DNA of 47,634 nucleotides, taken from CAZBBC01 sp964489835 (GTDB taxonomy: Bacteria; Calditrichota; Calditrichia; JAJRVZ01). A model generated the notes under the pieces. That model ran no database searches. It had not been told where the DNA came from and saw nothing but the letters and a program-made list of their open reading frames with translations. A program made the translations under genes and the position numbers. This document shows, in pieces, positions 18,625-28,117 of this stretch; the stretch's first letter is position 1, and each line of letters opens with the position of its first letter. The stretch lies in the NCBI GenBank assembly GCA_964489835.1, contig CAZBBC010000022.1, forward strand, positions 1 through 47,634. The letters are read 5' to 3'.

Positions 18625-21600
18625 TTAAACGTCAGCTACTCCGGGTCGTAATTGACGTGCGGTTGCAAAAATTTTTGAAATCCAGGTTACCAAATCATCG
18701 AGCATGACATAGACAATCGGCATCAAAAACAGGGTCAGAGGTGTGCTCGTTAAAAGGCCGCCAACAACCGCAAGACCCACCGGGGTGTACATTGCAGATC
18801 TGCCTTCCTGCGGTCCAAAAAATCCCGGGAAGATCGCCGGTAAAGCCAGGGGCATTAGTCCTATAACGGTAGTAAGCGTAGTCATCAGGATGGGCCGCAA
18901 CCGATTTCTTCCGCCTAATCGAATTGCCTCGCTACGAGACATTCCCCGGCGACGAAATTTATTAATAGCATCGATCAGGATGATGCCGTTGTTCACCACC
19001 AGACCGCAGACGACAATAATGCCGAGGTAGGCCATATTCGTCAGGTTTGTATTCGTTGCCCAGAACATGAGGAGCACACCAATGATGGCAAAGGGAACCG
19101 TAAATAAGATCGTGAACGGATGGATAAAGGATTCAAACAAGGAGGCCATAACGATATAAATAAGGATAAGCGCCAGAATAATGGCAAAATTTGATTCGGT
19201 CTCCATTTGACGCATAAGCATCCAATTACGTCCAAGACCCCAGTTATAACCAGGTGGTAGCTTAATATTTTCCATACGTTTTTTGATCTCCTGACTAACA
19301 TCTCGTAAACCGGCTTCATCCGTATTGGCAAAAACCCTGATCGTTGTCTGCCTGTCTTCCCGGCGAATAGCATCAGGTCCTTTTTTCACGTCAAAATCCA
19401 CCAATGATCCTATCTGAACCATTTCGCCTCGACTGCTTCGAATGGCCATATTCCCCAGCTGCTGCATATTTACACGGTCTTCCTCTGACAGCTGGACCAG
19501 TATTTTTACCTCTTTGTCCTGGGTCTTGAATTGAGAGTTAGAGCGGCTGCCTAAAGCGGAATTAATTGATCTTGCCACTTGTTCCGCAGAAAGTCCATAC
19601 TTTTGGGCACGAACCCGGTCAACGCTGATCTGCATTTCCTCTTCCCCCTGTTCCAGGGACGTATCGATATCCTTAATACCCGGAATATCCCGGAGCAGTT
19701 TTTTAACCTCTTCTGCATACATCTTTAAAATCGACACACTCTTTCCTTTTAGTTCTACCCTTACGCCCATTCCTTCGCCTCCACGACCACGCCTCTCTCC
19801 GACTCTATACAGAACGCCCGGAATGGGGGGAAGCAAAGTACGGATATCATCGTACAACTCAGCCGTTTCCTTTTTTGCTTCTTCTTCAGGGACAAAATAT
19901 ATGGTCAGATTAGCATGGTAATGACCACGGTGCTTCATATATCGGCTGGAAACCTGAGAAATCTCCAGAGCCTCCTTTTGATTAAGTAATATTGATTCCA
20001 GCGTATCGTACAACGCTACAATTTGAGTCACTTCATAGGTACGGGGCAGATCAATCGCCAGATCCATTCTTCGTTCCGGGATGCGCGGTTGCCAATCCCG
20101 GTCGATACTTTCATACAATTGCCAGGCACCCCAACTAATCGCTAAAAAAATGAGCAAGGCGGCAAATCTATATTTGATGACCTTGCGAATACCACGTCCA
20201 TAGGAATCACCCATGCGCATCAGGAAACGGGCACTTGGTCTCTCCTTGCCTGTAAAAATGTGAGACGCCGCTAACGGAATCAAAGTAAGACTGATAACCA
20301 GACTGGCAAGCGTCGCCGTTACGATAGCAATACCAAAATCCCGCGACCATCTGCCCATGGATGATTCAGACATAAAAATGAGCGGTACAAAAACGATCAC
20401 AGTGGTGAGTGTGGCAGAGATAACAGCCACAGAGACTTCACGCGCTCCCACAATGGCCGCCTCTCGGGCATTCAGTCCTTCTTCCTGTTTATGCCGGAAA
20501 ATATTTTCAAGCACCACGACCGCCGGATCGACCAGCATACCAACAGCGAACATAAGCCCGGAAAGTGAAACGATATTCAGGGTGATTTGGGAATTAAACG
20601 GTGCCAGTCGTAAGATGTACATTAAAAAGGCAGTGGCAATTATTGAAATGGGAATGGTAAAGGATATAATGATTGTACTTCGAACCTTGCGTAAAAATAT
20701 AAAAAGCACCAAAGTGGCCAGTACCGCACCGAAAATACCCGCTAATGCGAGATTGTTCAAACTGTTTAAAATTTCTTCGGACTGATCGCGTACGATATGC
20801 ATGTTTAAACCGCTAAGATCAGGTTCACTACGAAATGTCTCTAACAGATCTTTTACATTTGCAGCGACCGCAACGACATTGGCAGTGGAGGCCTTGAACA
20901 CCTCAAGTACAATCGCATCATGCCGGTTAAGCCTTCTGAACCTGGTTTTCTCCGGATAACCTAATTGAACATCAGCGATATCACCCAGGACTAAAGAAGT
21001 GCCCCTAATTGGCACCTGGGCAATCTCTTCAACGGATTGAAATTCACCCATCGTTCTTACCGTGTACTTGCGTCCACCCTCGATAACCCAGCCACCGGCA
21101 GTATTTATATTGTTTGTACGCAAACTGCGACTCAAATCGTAGACATCTATATGATGGGCCCGCATCCGTTCGAAGTCGAGTTCCACCATCACCTGATACT
21201 CATCTAATCCCTCAATAGCTACATTAGCCACCCCATCGATGCGTTGGATCCGCGGAACAACGATCTTGTTGATAATGTCGTAAAGTTCATGGACCGGTCC
21301 TTCCCAGGCAAGACTAAACTCAATCACCGGAAAGTCGGTCGACTGCCAGCGCCTGATACGGATCCGGTCCACATCATCCGGCAATTGAGGCCGCACACGG
21401 TCTAAACGGTCACGAACCGCAACAGCGGCCAGACCCATATCGATGCCATCGACAAATTCCACCTCAATTCTGCTTCCATCTGATGATGAGGTGGAACTGA
21501 TATTTTCCAGATGGGGAAGTGTACCCATAATTTCTTCAATCGGACGGGTGATCAATCGCTCCACTTCCTCCGGGGAAGAAGAAACGTAGGACACAAAGAT

Positions 21601-21738
21601 ATCCACATCATCGGAGGAGAAATTTGGCAGGAATGCCAGCGGTAATCTCTGCAGAGCCAGAAAACCTAAAACAATGATACTCAGGATTATCATGACCATG
21701 GAGATGGGCTTATTCACCGAAAATTCTGAAATATTCAT
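18625..21738 (-). CDS. RND-family efflux permease (first of a pair)
   Basis: This 1037-residue RND permease is closely coupled to the membrane-fusion protein gene (39 bp downstream of its stop), so the two should be co-transcribed and form one complex. It begins ISEFSVNKPISMVMIILSII with TM1. The porter segment FLPNFSSDDVDIFVSY follows. TM4 carries FAVGMLVDPAVVVLENI (D404, P405), and TM10 carries GLVVNNGIILIDAINKF. Proline in place of the second acidic relay residue is unusual relative to AcrB, and the paired permease has Asp-Asn there. Two different permeases behind one fusion protein recall the MdtABC arrangement, in which the permeases form a mixed trimer. The substrate is unknown. An AGAGGAT site lies upstream of the ATG. 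Confidence 0.94.
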   Translation of the reverse strand: MNISEFSVNKPISMVMIILSIIVLGFLALQRLPLAFLPNFSSDDVDIFVSYVSSSPEEVERLITRPIEEIMGTLPHLENISSTSSSDGSRIEVEFVDGIDMGLAAVAVRDRLDRVRPQLPDDVDRIRIRRWQSTDFPVIEFSLAWEGPVHELYDIINKIVVPRIQRIDGVANVAIEGLDEYQVMVELDFERMRAHHIDVYDLSRSLRTNNINTAGGWVIEGGRKYTVRTMGEFQSVEEIAQVPIRGTSLVLGDIADVQLGYPEKTRFRRLNRHDAIVLEVFKASTANVVAVAANVKDLLETFRSEPDLSGLNMHIVRDQSEEILNSLNNLALAGIFGAVLATLVLFIFLRKVRSTIIISFTIPISIIATAFLMYILRLAPFNSQITLNIVSLSGLMFAVGMLVDPAVVVLENIFRHKQEEGLNAREAAIVGAREVSVAVISATLTTVIVFVPLIFMSESSMGRWSRDFGIAIVTATLASLVISLTLIPLAASHIFTGKERPSARFLMRMGDSYGRGIRKVIKYRFAALLIFLAISWGAWQLYESIDRDWQPRIPERRMDLAIDLPRTYEVTQIVALYDTLESILLNQKEALEISQVSSRYMKHRGHYHANLTIYFVPEEEAKKETAELYDDIRTLLPPIPGVLYRVGERRGRGGEGMGVRVELKGKSVSILKMYAEEVKKLLRDIPGIKDIDTSLEQGEEEMQISVDRVRAQKYGLSAEQVARSINSALGSRSNSQFKTQDKEVKILVQLSEEDRVNMQQLGNMAIRSSRGEMVQIGSLVDFDVKKGPDAIRREDRQTTIRVFANTDEAGLRDVSQEIKKRMENIKLPPGYNWGLGRNWMLMRQMETESNFAIILALILIYIVMASLFESFIHPFTILFTVPFAIIGVLLMFWATNTNLTNMAYLGIIVVCGLVVNNGIILIDAINKFRRRGMSRSEAIRLGGRNRLRPILMTTLTTVIGLMPLALPAIFPGFFGPQEGRSAMYTPVGLAVVGGLLTSTPLTLFLMPIVYVMLDDLVTWISKIFATARQLRPGVADV

Positions 21739-21777
21739 GACATCAATCCTCTAATAACATCTTCGCTCTATTCAAAA

Positions 21778-22983
21778 TCAATTCGATTCCTCGGCACCCC
21801 GCGTAAGTGTTTCTTCCTGCTCCGGTATTCTAATCGGTAAGCCCTCCCGCAGACCATCCTGACCTGCGGTTACCACTAAATTACCCTCTTGCAGACCAGA
21901 GAGCACTTCTAAATCATCACCTGAAGCAAAACCAAGCGTTAGGTTAACCTTGTGGGCATTTCCCTCCCGGTAGATATATACCTGGTCAATATCACTTTCC
22001 AGAATCAATGATCTTTTTGGAATAATTAAAGCGCCGTGATGGGTTTCGGTGGTAATGAAAACGGTTGCGAACATGCCTGGTTTTAGTTTCCCCTGATGCT
22101 CTTCAATATCGATGGTTACTTTTGAGGTACCACTGGCTGGATCGACCACCGGACTGACCATTGTTACACGTCCTGTAAATTCCAGGCCGGGCTCGGCTTC
22201 AATCATTATTTCTGCTGCTTGACCTTCAAATATACGCCCGATATCTTTTTCCGGAATATATATCTTCGCTCTTAACGGATCAAAATCAGCCACGATAAAG
22301 ATTGATTGATTTACGTTCACCCGCTGCCCCAGTTCAATATTTCTGGCTGTAATCACACCGTTAAATGGGGAACGAATATTCGTGTATTCCATTTGAATAC
22401 GCGCGGCTTCATGAGCGGCTTTGGAACTCTCATATTGCAGACGTGCGGTCTCATAGTTTTCCTCGGCGATCAGGTTTTTCTCTAACATACTCCCGGCGCG
22501 TTCCAGCATCGCCTTGTCGGTTTCCATACTTACTTTCGTCTTCATAAACTCAATCTGTATTTCGACCTCATCCAGCTTGGCCAGCAATTCACCTTTTTTT
22601 ACATGCATCCCTTCTTCAGCCGTCAATTTTATTACCTGTCCGGGTACTTTCGCCAGGATATCCACCTGACGTTTTGCTTCGATGGTAGTGGTTTGCATCA
22701 AAAACATGGAAATATCGCCTTTTTTAGCAACGGCTACCTTCACCGGAATAGCCGCAGATATTTTCGCATCCGCCCTTTTGGATCTATTATCACCGTCTGT
22801 ATTAGTGCCGTTGGCCTGGTCACCGGTACATCCTGAAAATGAGAAAAACAATGACAACACGACGCTTATTAAAAAAATATGATATCTTATGATGCTCCGG
22901 AGGTTCCTTGGAACAAGTATATTTTCGACGGTATTCTTTCTTACAACGTAATTTTCATTCTGATTTAACATTTCATTACACAT
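21778..22983 (-). CDS. RND periplasmic membrane-fusion lipoprotein (HlyD/AcrA-like)
   Basis: I choose the ATG at 22983 because AAGGA lies seven bases upstream; the frame opens earlier at 23010 without such a site. The 401-residue product has an unusually long, charged N-terminal stretch of about 35 residues before its hydrophobic helix and lipobox FSFSGC. The adaptor architecture is complete. A barrel-sandwich hybrid half follows VDILAKVPGQVIKL near 105, with GMHVKKGELLAKLD. A helical hairpin spans about 135-190. The second half-motif is NIRSPFNGVITARNIELGQRV near 200. A beta-barrel with PASGTSKVTIDIEE and a membrane-proximal domain end the protein. It should bridge the following RND permease to an outer-membrane channel, but no TolC-like gene is in this window. 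A two-component system lies immediately upstream. Confidence 0.92.
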   Translation of the reverse strand: MCNEMLNQNENYVVRKNTVENILVPRNLRSIIRYHIFLISVVLSLFFSFSGCTGDQANGTNTDGDNRSKRADAKISAAIPVKVAVAKKGDISMFLMQTTTIEAKRQVDILAKVPGQVIKLTAEEGMHVKKGELLAKLDEVEIQIEFMKTKVSMETDKAMLERAGSMLEKNLIAEENYETARLQYESSKAAHEAARIQMEYTNIRSPFNGVITARNIELGQRVNVNQSIFIVADFDPLRAKIYIPEKDIGRIFEGQAAEIMIEAEPGLEFTGRVTMVSPVVDPASGTSKVTIDIEEHQGKLKPGMFATVFITTETHHGALIIPKRSLILESDIDQVYIYREGNAHKVNLTLGFASGDDLEVLSGLQEGNLVVTAGQDGLREGLPIRIPEQEETLTRGAEESN

Positions 22984-23037
22984 ACATTTTCCTTGTTTTA
23001 TAAATACCATAAAAAAACCAGATTAATAAATTTTTGC

Positions 23038-23116
23038 TGACCCTCCCCCAGCCCCTCCCTGTCTGGCTTTGCCTGACAGGGAGGGGTGTCGAGCGTAGCG
23101 AGACGGGGTGGGTCAT
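23038..23116. repeat. Bracketing hairpin repeat, copy B
   Basis: This copy has a CCCCTCCCTGTC/GACAGGGAGGGG hairpin with a longer loop than copy A, then the same GTGTCGAGCGTAGCGAGACG tail. Its last bases overlap the stop codon of the histidine kinase gene (23113-23115), and the following gene, the fusion protein, starts about 55 bp further along. A short piece of the same family (TGACCCTCCCCGTCGCC) is found at 25164-25180. Confidence 0.85.
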
Positions 23117-24396
23117 TGATTGCTTAAAAGTGTAAAAATATGTTGTTTATTCCCGTATGTATAGGAGATCGTCAGGTTATTGAGTTCACATATTTTTTTC
23201 ACCAGTGATAAACCCAGACCCTGCGAAGCCCGGCTACCATTTTTTTTATAAAACCGCTTAAAAAGATTGTCCGGGGCATCCTCCAACGGCGGACCATAAT
23301 TGCTGATGGACAGACAATCGATGATTGTTTTAATTTTAATAGGGCCGTCCGGGATACCGTAGCGAATCGCATTGCGCAGTATGTTCTTCAATACAATATC
23401 CAGTAGAAAGGGATCTATATACAAAATATGCTCATCGGATAATTCCCTCTCTATTTCCAGTGACTTTAATCTGGCAACTTCAGAAATTGATTCGATATGT
23501 TTTTCGATGACTGCCCGGGTTGGAATACTCAGGGTATTACGAAACTCGTGGTTTTCAATCTTTGTGATCAGATTGAGTGTATTTCCCAGTTTAGATAAAT
23601 GGTTGGCTTCATCATATATTATTTTAACAGTAGAAGCGTGTTGTTGCATCAAAGATTCGTCAGCGATCAGATTTTCTGTCTTATTTCTTATCACCGTTAA
23701 AGGTGTTTGTATTTCGTGCGCCATATTCTCTGTATATTCTTTCAGATTCCTGTAATCATGTTCAATCCGTTCCAGCATCTCCTGAAATAGCTGCTGCATC
23801 TTTTTAAACTCGACCGTGGTCGTTTGAACACTTTTGATAGCTGCCCCGGATCCCACTTTATAGGTTTTCATCTGGCTCAGTATTTTATTAAATGGTTTAA
23901 AAAGTGAGCCGGATAAAAGAGAATTGAACAAAACAATAGCAATAGCCAATATAAAAAAGGCAGGGATTAATGCGCCGAAAATATCATTTTTCAGGCGGTG
24001 AAAATCTTCAAGACTTTTAATGATCGCTAGTTTATAATATTTACCCTGGTCCTCAAATACGATAGTCTTCTTTCGGGAGAGTTGCATTTCTTCTAATTCA
24101 GAATTATAGACAAGGGTGTCCGAATAGGAGGGATTCAGGGCGAGGTCAGCCTGCGTACCCTTAAATTCAGATAAAATTGCGTTTGCTGGCAGGGTATCTG
24201 CTGGTTTTCCCGCTCTTATGTGCCGTTTCACCCTATTTTCAGAATGTGTAAAGCGGTGTTCCAACTCATCATGGATGAACTTTTCCGCCTGACTGGTTAA
24301 AAAAACCGCACTTAAGAAAAATGCCAGAAAAGTGAATAGCAGATAAAATAAAGTCGTCTTCGATAAAAGTCTTATTAAACCAAAATTTCTCATCAT
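23113..24396 (-). CDS. Sensor histidine kinase of the efflux locus
   Basis: I place the start at 24396. That ATG follows the response regulator stop by one base, so translation is probably coupled; the open frame extends to 24426 inside the regulator gene. The 427-residue protein has TM1 near residues 15-35 (FYLLFTFLAFFLSAVFL), a periplasmic sensor region of roughly 100 residues, and TM2 near 140-160 (ALIPAFFILAIAIVLFNSLL). A HAMP-like linker and the H-box ENMAHEIQTPLTVI follow, with the phosphorylated His near 230. The N-box is LKNILRNAIRYG near 335, then the ATP-lid segment FKRFYKK and QGLGLSLVKKIC. The usual DxGxG G1 box is reduced to SNYGPPL, a variant I recall from QseC-like and Bacteroidota kinases. 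The likely target is the adjacent efflux genes. Confidence 0.93.
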   Translation of the reverse strand: MMRNFGLIRLLSKTTLFYLLFTFLAFFLSAVFLTSQAEKFIHDELEHRFTHSENRVKRHIRAGKPADTLPANAILSEFKGTQADLALNPSYSDTLVYNSELEEMQLSRKKTIVFEDQGKYYKLAIIKSLEDFHRLKNDIFGALIPAFFILAIAIVLFNSLLSGSLFKPFNKILSQMKTYKVGSGAAIKSVQTTTVEFKKMQQLFQEMLERIEHDYRNLKEYTENMAHEIQTPLTVIRNKTENLIADESLMQQHASTVKIIYDEANHLSKLGNTLNLITKIENHEFRNTLSIPTRAVIEKHIESISEVARLKSLEIERELSDEHILYIDPFLLDIVLKNILRNAIRYGIPDGPIKIKTIIDCLSISNYGPPLEDAPDNLFKRFYKKNGSRASQGLGLSLVKKICELNNLTISYTYGNKQHIFTLLSNQ

Positions 24397-24397
24397 T

Positions 24398-25072
24398 TTA
24401 GTCACAAAATTTATATCCCATACCATACATGGATTTTATGTGATCTTTGCCTCCGGCTTTAACAATTTTTCTTCGCAAATTTTTAATATGATTGTAAATA
24501 AAATCAAAACTATCCGCCTGATCAATATGATCCCCCCACAGGTGCTCTGCGATACTTTCTTTGGTCAGTACCTTTTTCTGGTTATACATAAAATATAATA
24601 GCAGATCATATTCCTTTTTTGTGAGCAAAATTGGATTATCATTAACGAATACCTGAGCAGCAGGAACATCTATCTTTATTTCATTTATTTTAAGAATATC
24701 ATGGCTGTTAAATTTTTTACGTCGGAGAATAGACCTGATTCTGGCATTCAATTCCGCCTGATGAAATGGTTTGGTGATATAATCATCGGCACCTAAATTT
24801 AACCCATAAACTTTATCTTCGATCGCATTTTTTGCGGTTACAATCAGAATGCCTGAATCCATGTTATTGGATTTCATTTTCTTTATTAATTCTAAACCGT
24901 TACCATCCGGTAATCCGATATCGACAATCACCAGGTCGTAATGATAAATATTTATCTTCTCAAGACCGGCATGTAATGTTGCGGCGTGCTCAACCACAAA
25001 ACCGTTACCAGCCAGAAAATGAAGCATATCTTCAGATAAACGGATATTATCTTCAACCAGGAGTATTTTCAT
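24398..25072 (-). CDS. OmpR/PhoB-family response regulator
   Basis: The 224-residue protein joins an N-terminal receiver domain to a C-terminal winged-helix DNA-binding domain. The receiver has the acidic pocket VEDN at 6-9, the phosphoacceptor D51 in VIVDIGLPDG, T79 in IVTAKN and K101 in YITKPFH. The C-terminal domain (about 125-224) has the OmpR pattern LTKKEYDLLLYFMYN, VLTKESIAEHLWG, NHIKNLRRKI and a final YGMGYKF. The ATG at 25072 has no strong ribosome-binding site. It is the first gene of a minus-strand series with the kinase and efflux genes, and it is divergent from the TonB-dependent receptor gene. The regulator could therefore control both directions from the shared 306-bp region. 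Confidence 0.95.
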   Translation of the reverse strand: MKILLVEDNIRLSEDMLHFLAGNGFVVEHAATLHAGLEKINIYHYDLVIVDIGLPDGNGLELIKKMKSNNMDSGILIVTAKNAIEDKVYGLNLGADDYITKPFHQAELNARIRSILRRKKFNSHDILKINEIKIDVPAAQVFVNDNPILLTKKEYDLLLYFMYNQKKVLTKESIAEHLWGDHIDQADSFDFIYNHIKNLRRKIVKAGGKDHIKSMYGMGYKFCD

Positions 25073-25378
25073 ATTCAGTTTTTTGTGGGAAATTTAGTGA
25101 CAAAGTTTGTAGAAATTCTGTTGAATCAGAAAAAACATGCATTTTTTTGAAAAGACTTTAACTTGACCCTCCCCGTCGCCAAAATAGTATCGGAAACTGA
25201 TGATAAGTTCCGGTCAAGTCAAGAAATTTTTTTCAAATACCTTCTTAAAATATTTTATTGATATTTCCAAATAATAGTTATATTAGCAAAAATATCTTAG
25301 TTCATTCCACCATCAGTCAATAAACAGATTTAATGAATCCTTATTTCCCCGATAAATCATTTTTAAAGGGAGGAAAAA
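25073..25378. promoter_or_regulatory. Divergent control region between efflux regulator and receptor operon
   Basis: This 306-bp gene-free region must drive the minus-strand two-component genes and the plus-strand receptor gene train. ACTTGACC (25161-25168) and GGTCAAGT (25212-25219) are perfect 8-bp inverted copies 43 bp apart. They could be a split operator or part of a hairpin. A TTGATA at 25258-25263 followed after 15 bp by TATATT is a weak promoter candidate on the plus strand. Neither assignment is firm. Confidence 0.35.
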
Positions 25379-28102
25379 GTGCCAAAACAATTTATTAGAA
25401 TCGTATCCTTCTGTCTTATCTCCTTCAGTTTTCTGCAGGCCGGGACAACGGGGAAAATAGTCGGTAGAATTCTCGATAAAAAAAACCAGGGACCGCTGGC
25501 AGGGGTAAATATTGAAATTCCGGAAAAACAAATTGGTGCGGCATCAGATAGGGAGGGATATTTTATTATCACCAATATCCCGCCCGGTAAATATACACTG
25601 CATGTCAGCTACATCGGTTACGCCACCACCGAGATCCAGAATGTATCAGTGACCGTTGATCAGACAACAACCCTTACGATTGAGATGGAAGAACAGACAC
25701 TGGAATTTTCCGAGACCATTACCATCATTGCCGAACGTCCCTTAATTCAACGGGATATAACCTCAAAAAGATCTGTCGTCGAAGGTAACATGATCACCGA
25801 TGTTTTACCGGTAACCAGTCTGACCGACGTTCTATCGCTGCAGGCTGGTGTGGTTAGTGATGAAAATGGTAACGTCCATATCCGGGGGGGAAGGACCGGT
25901 GAAATTGCTTATCTTGTTGATGGAACGTATGTGCGCAATCCTTTTGACAATTCACTGGGAGGCCGGGTTGATCTGGAATCGATCCAGGAAATGGAGGTTA
26001 TTTCCGGTACTTTTAATGCCGAATACGGCAATGCCCTTTCCGGTGTGATCAATGTTGTAACCAAAGAGGGGTCAAATGATTATCATCTGAAATTTCAATA
26101 CGAATCACCGATGCTTAACGAATCGCCTTATCATCAGCCGGACTGGCTGTTGAATCAACCCGAGTATCAAAATTTATCCGCGGCAGAAAAAGAACGATAC
26201 CGCGATGCCGTTATAAAAGAGGATGGTACCACGGCTTATGAACATATTAGTGTTCTTGACGGCAAATTTTCCTCGAAAACCGACATTAAGATGCTTGGTC
26301 GTTTAAATGCCGCTTTGAGCGGGCCACTGCCTCTCATCAATGATGTACACTTTTTTATTTCAGCGACCTTTCAAAACGAGGACAGTTATTTACCCTATGG
26401 GTTTACTCTGGATCGGATTCTTTCCTCCAAGTTTACCTACCACATTTCTCCAGCACTTAAAGTGCAGTTAAATGCCGACTGGTCGTTGCGCTTTTATCAA
26501 GATTATAACCATCAGTATAAATACTGGCAATATTTTGATTCGGAAGGAACCGGTAGTTATCCGCTTTCCCGTGATGATAAATACCGTCTTTCTTTGAAAT
26601 CTACCTATACCATGAATAGTCAGACATTTTTTACATTCAACATATCCAAGATCTTTAATTATGACGAGCGAAAAATTTCAGAAAGAAGTGTTATTACCGA
26701 TTCAAAAACGGGAGAAATAAAATATTCAGAATATATTACCAGGGGATACTACTCAGGAATCGAAGGAAATTTTCAAACCGGTGACGACCGCTACTGGTAT
26801 GAAACTGAATCTACCACCTGGGATCTTGATTTTGATTTTGTCAGTCAGCTGGACCGCTTTAACCAGATCAAATTGGGAGTGGAATATCGCTTGCATGAAA
26901 TGTTCAGACATCGTGTCGGTATGCTACCCCGTCCCGTTACGGAATATTTTACCCGTGAACCGTTTGAATTTGCTCTGTATATCCAGGACAAAATCGAGTT
27001 GGATTTTCTCATTTTAAATCTTGGGCTCCGGTTTGACTATTTTAATGCCCAGGATACTTATTTTAAAGACCCCGGAAATATATTGCAGATCGTAACCAAT
27101 AGCGAAGGTCAGACTTCCATCTCCACCGTACCAAGAGAAGAAGTACCGACCAATTACAAATTAAGTCCCAGAATTGGAATTGCCTATCCTATTACAGAAA
27201 AAACTGTTTTCCATTTCGCCTATGGTCATTTCTTTCAAATTCCGCGACTATATGATCTGTATCGTAATGATGGTCTGAATGAAATACTGGCCAATGATGC
27301 CCTGGTCGGGAATCCTGGTCTCAAACCGGAAGAAACGGTTGCTTTTGAAGCAGGCATCAAGCAGCAGCTGGGTGATGATTATTCCCTGGATATCACAGCC
27401 TATAATAAAGATATCAGCAATTTGATCTCCAGCTTTTATTATTTTTCCGGGCGCGACTACACCATCTTTATAAATGCGGATTACGGCCGTGTTCAGGGAA
27501 TCGATGTCACACTGAACAAAAGATATAACAATTTCTTCTCAGGTGCATTGAATTATACCTATATGGTCGCGTTGGGAAATGAATCCGATCCTCTCGAGGG
27601 TTACTCACAATTTCGCGAAGAAAGTGCCCATTTAAAACCCAATCGCAACTTCTATCTCGATTTTGACCGACGTCATACGCTAAGCCTGAACGTCAATATT
27701 ATGTTCCCGAAAAATTTCGGCCCAATGCTGTTAGGATTCTATCCTTTCGAGTATTTTTCCGGCAATTTCATTTTCACCGCTGCCAGTGGACTGCCTTATA
27801 CCCCTTCCTCCAGAGATCCTGACGCCACCATAGAACCGGAAAAAAACTCCGCCCGAAAACCCTGGGTGAATCAACTCAATCTGAGACTGGGGCGTGATTT
27901 TTATTGGGGACAAACGATGATCAGACCATATCTGCTGGTTGAGAACCTGTTTGACAATATTAATGTTCTTCGGGTCTGGACGGCTACAGGAATGGCATGG
28001 GATCAGGGGCCTACCTCAAACTACCCCAAAGACCGACAGGCAAATCCCGAAAGTGTCGACATAAGAAGAACGATACGGGCCGGTATTATTATCCGGTTTT
28101 AA
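25379..28102 (+). CDS. TonB-dependent outer-membrane receptor
   Basis: This 907-residue receptor probably starts at a GTG (25379), five bases after GGGAGGAAA. A signal peptide (SFCLISFSFLQA) is followed by a carboxypeptidase-regulatory-like beta-sandwich at about 24-110 (GKIVGRILDKKNQGPLAGVN, YFIITNIPPGKYTL). A TonB plug domain spans about 115-235 (LTDVLSLQAGVV, VHIRGGRTGEIAYLVDG, EVISGTFNAEYGNALSGVIN). The rest is a 22-strand-type barrel ending in IRAGIIIRF with a terminal aromatic. Such receptors take up substrates too large or scarce for porins using TonB energy. It heads a plus-strand gene train running to 41487, and I infer that it imports the substrate handled by the hydrolases downstream. 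A SusC-type role is possible, but no SusD-like lipoprotein is encoded. Confidence 0.93.
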   Translation: MPKQFIRIVSFCLISFSFLQAGTTGKIVGRILDKKNQGPLAGVNIEIPEKQIGAASDREGYFIITNIPPGKYTLHVSYIGYATTEIQNVSVTVDQTTTLTIEMEEQTLEFSETITIIAERPLIQRDITSKRSVVEGNMITDVLPVTSLTDVLSLQAGVVSDENGNVHIRGGRTGEIAYLVDGTYVRNPFDNSLGGRVDLESIQEMEVISGTFNAEYGNALSGVINVVTKEGSNDYHLKFQYESPMLNESPYHQPDWLLNQPEYQNLSAAEKERYRDAVIKEDGTTAYEHISVLDGKFSSKTDIKMLGRLNAALSGPLPLINDVHFFISATFQNEDSYLPYGFTLDRILSSKFTYHISPALKVQLNADWSLRFYQDYNHQYKYWQYFDSEGTGSYPLSRDDKYRLSLKSTYTMNSQTFFTFNISKIFNYDERKISERSVITDSKTGEIKYSEYITRGYYSGIEGNFQTGDDRYWYETESTTWDLDFDFVSQLDRFNQIKLGVEYRLHEMFRHRVGMLPRPVTEYFTREPFEFALYIQDKIELDFLILNLGLRFDYFNAQDTYFKDPGNILQIVTNSEGQTSISTVPREEVPTNYKLSPRIGIAYPITEKTVFHFAYGHFFQIPRLYDLYRNDGLNEILANDALVGNPGLKPEETVAFEAGIKQQLGDDYSLDITAYNKDISNLISSFYYFSGRDYTIFINADYGRVQGIDVTLNKRYNNFFSGALNYTYMVALGNESDPLEGYSQFREESAHLKPNRNFYLDFDRRHTLSLNVNIMFPKNFGPMLLGFYPFEYFSGNFIFTAASGLPYTPSSRDPDATIEPEKNSARKPWVNQLNLRLGRDFYWGQTMIRPYLLVENLFDNINVLRVWTATGMAWDQGPTSNYPKDRQANPESVDIRRTIRAGIIIRF

Positions 28103-28117
28103 TCTCAGGAGGATCCC

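Noticed and set aside
18540..23116. CRISPR-like repeats
   Set aside because: There are only two full copies 4.5 kb apart with genes between them, no spacers and no cas genes.
25313..25575. Two minus-strand frames at the receptor gene start
   Set aside because: They are antisense to the signal peptide and regulatory-like domain of the receptor, with no supporting start signals.
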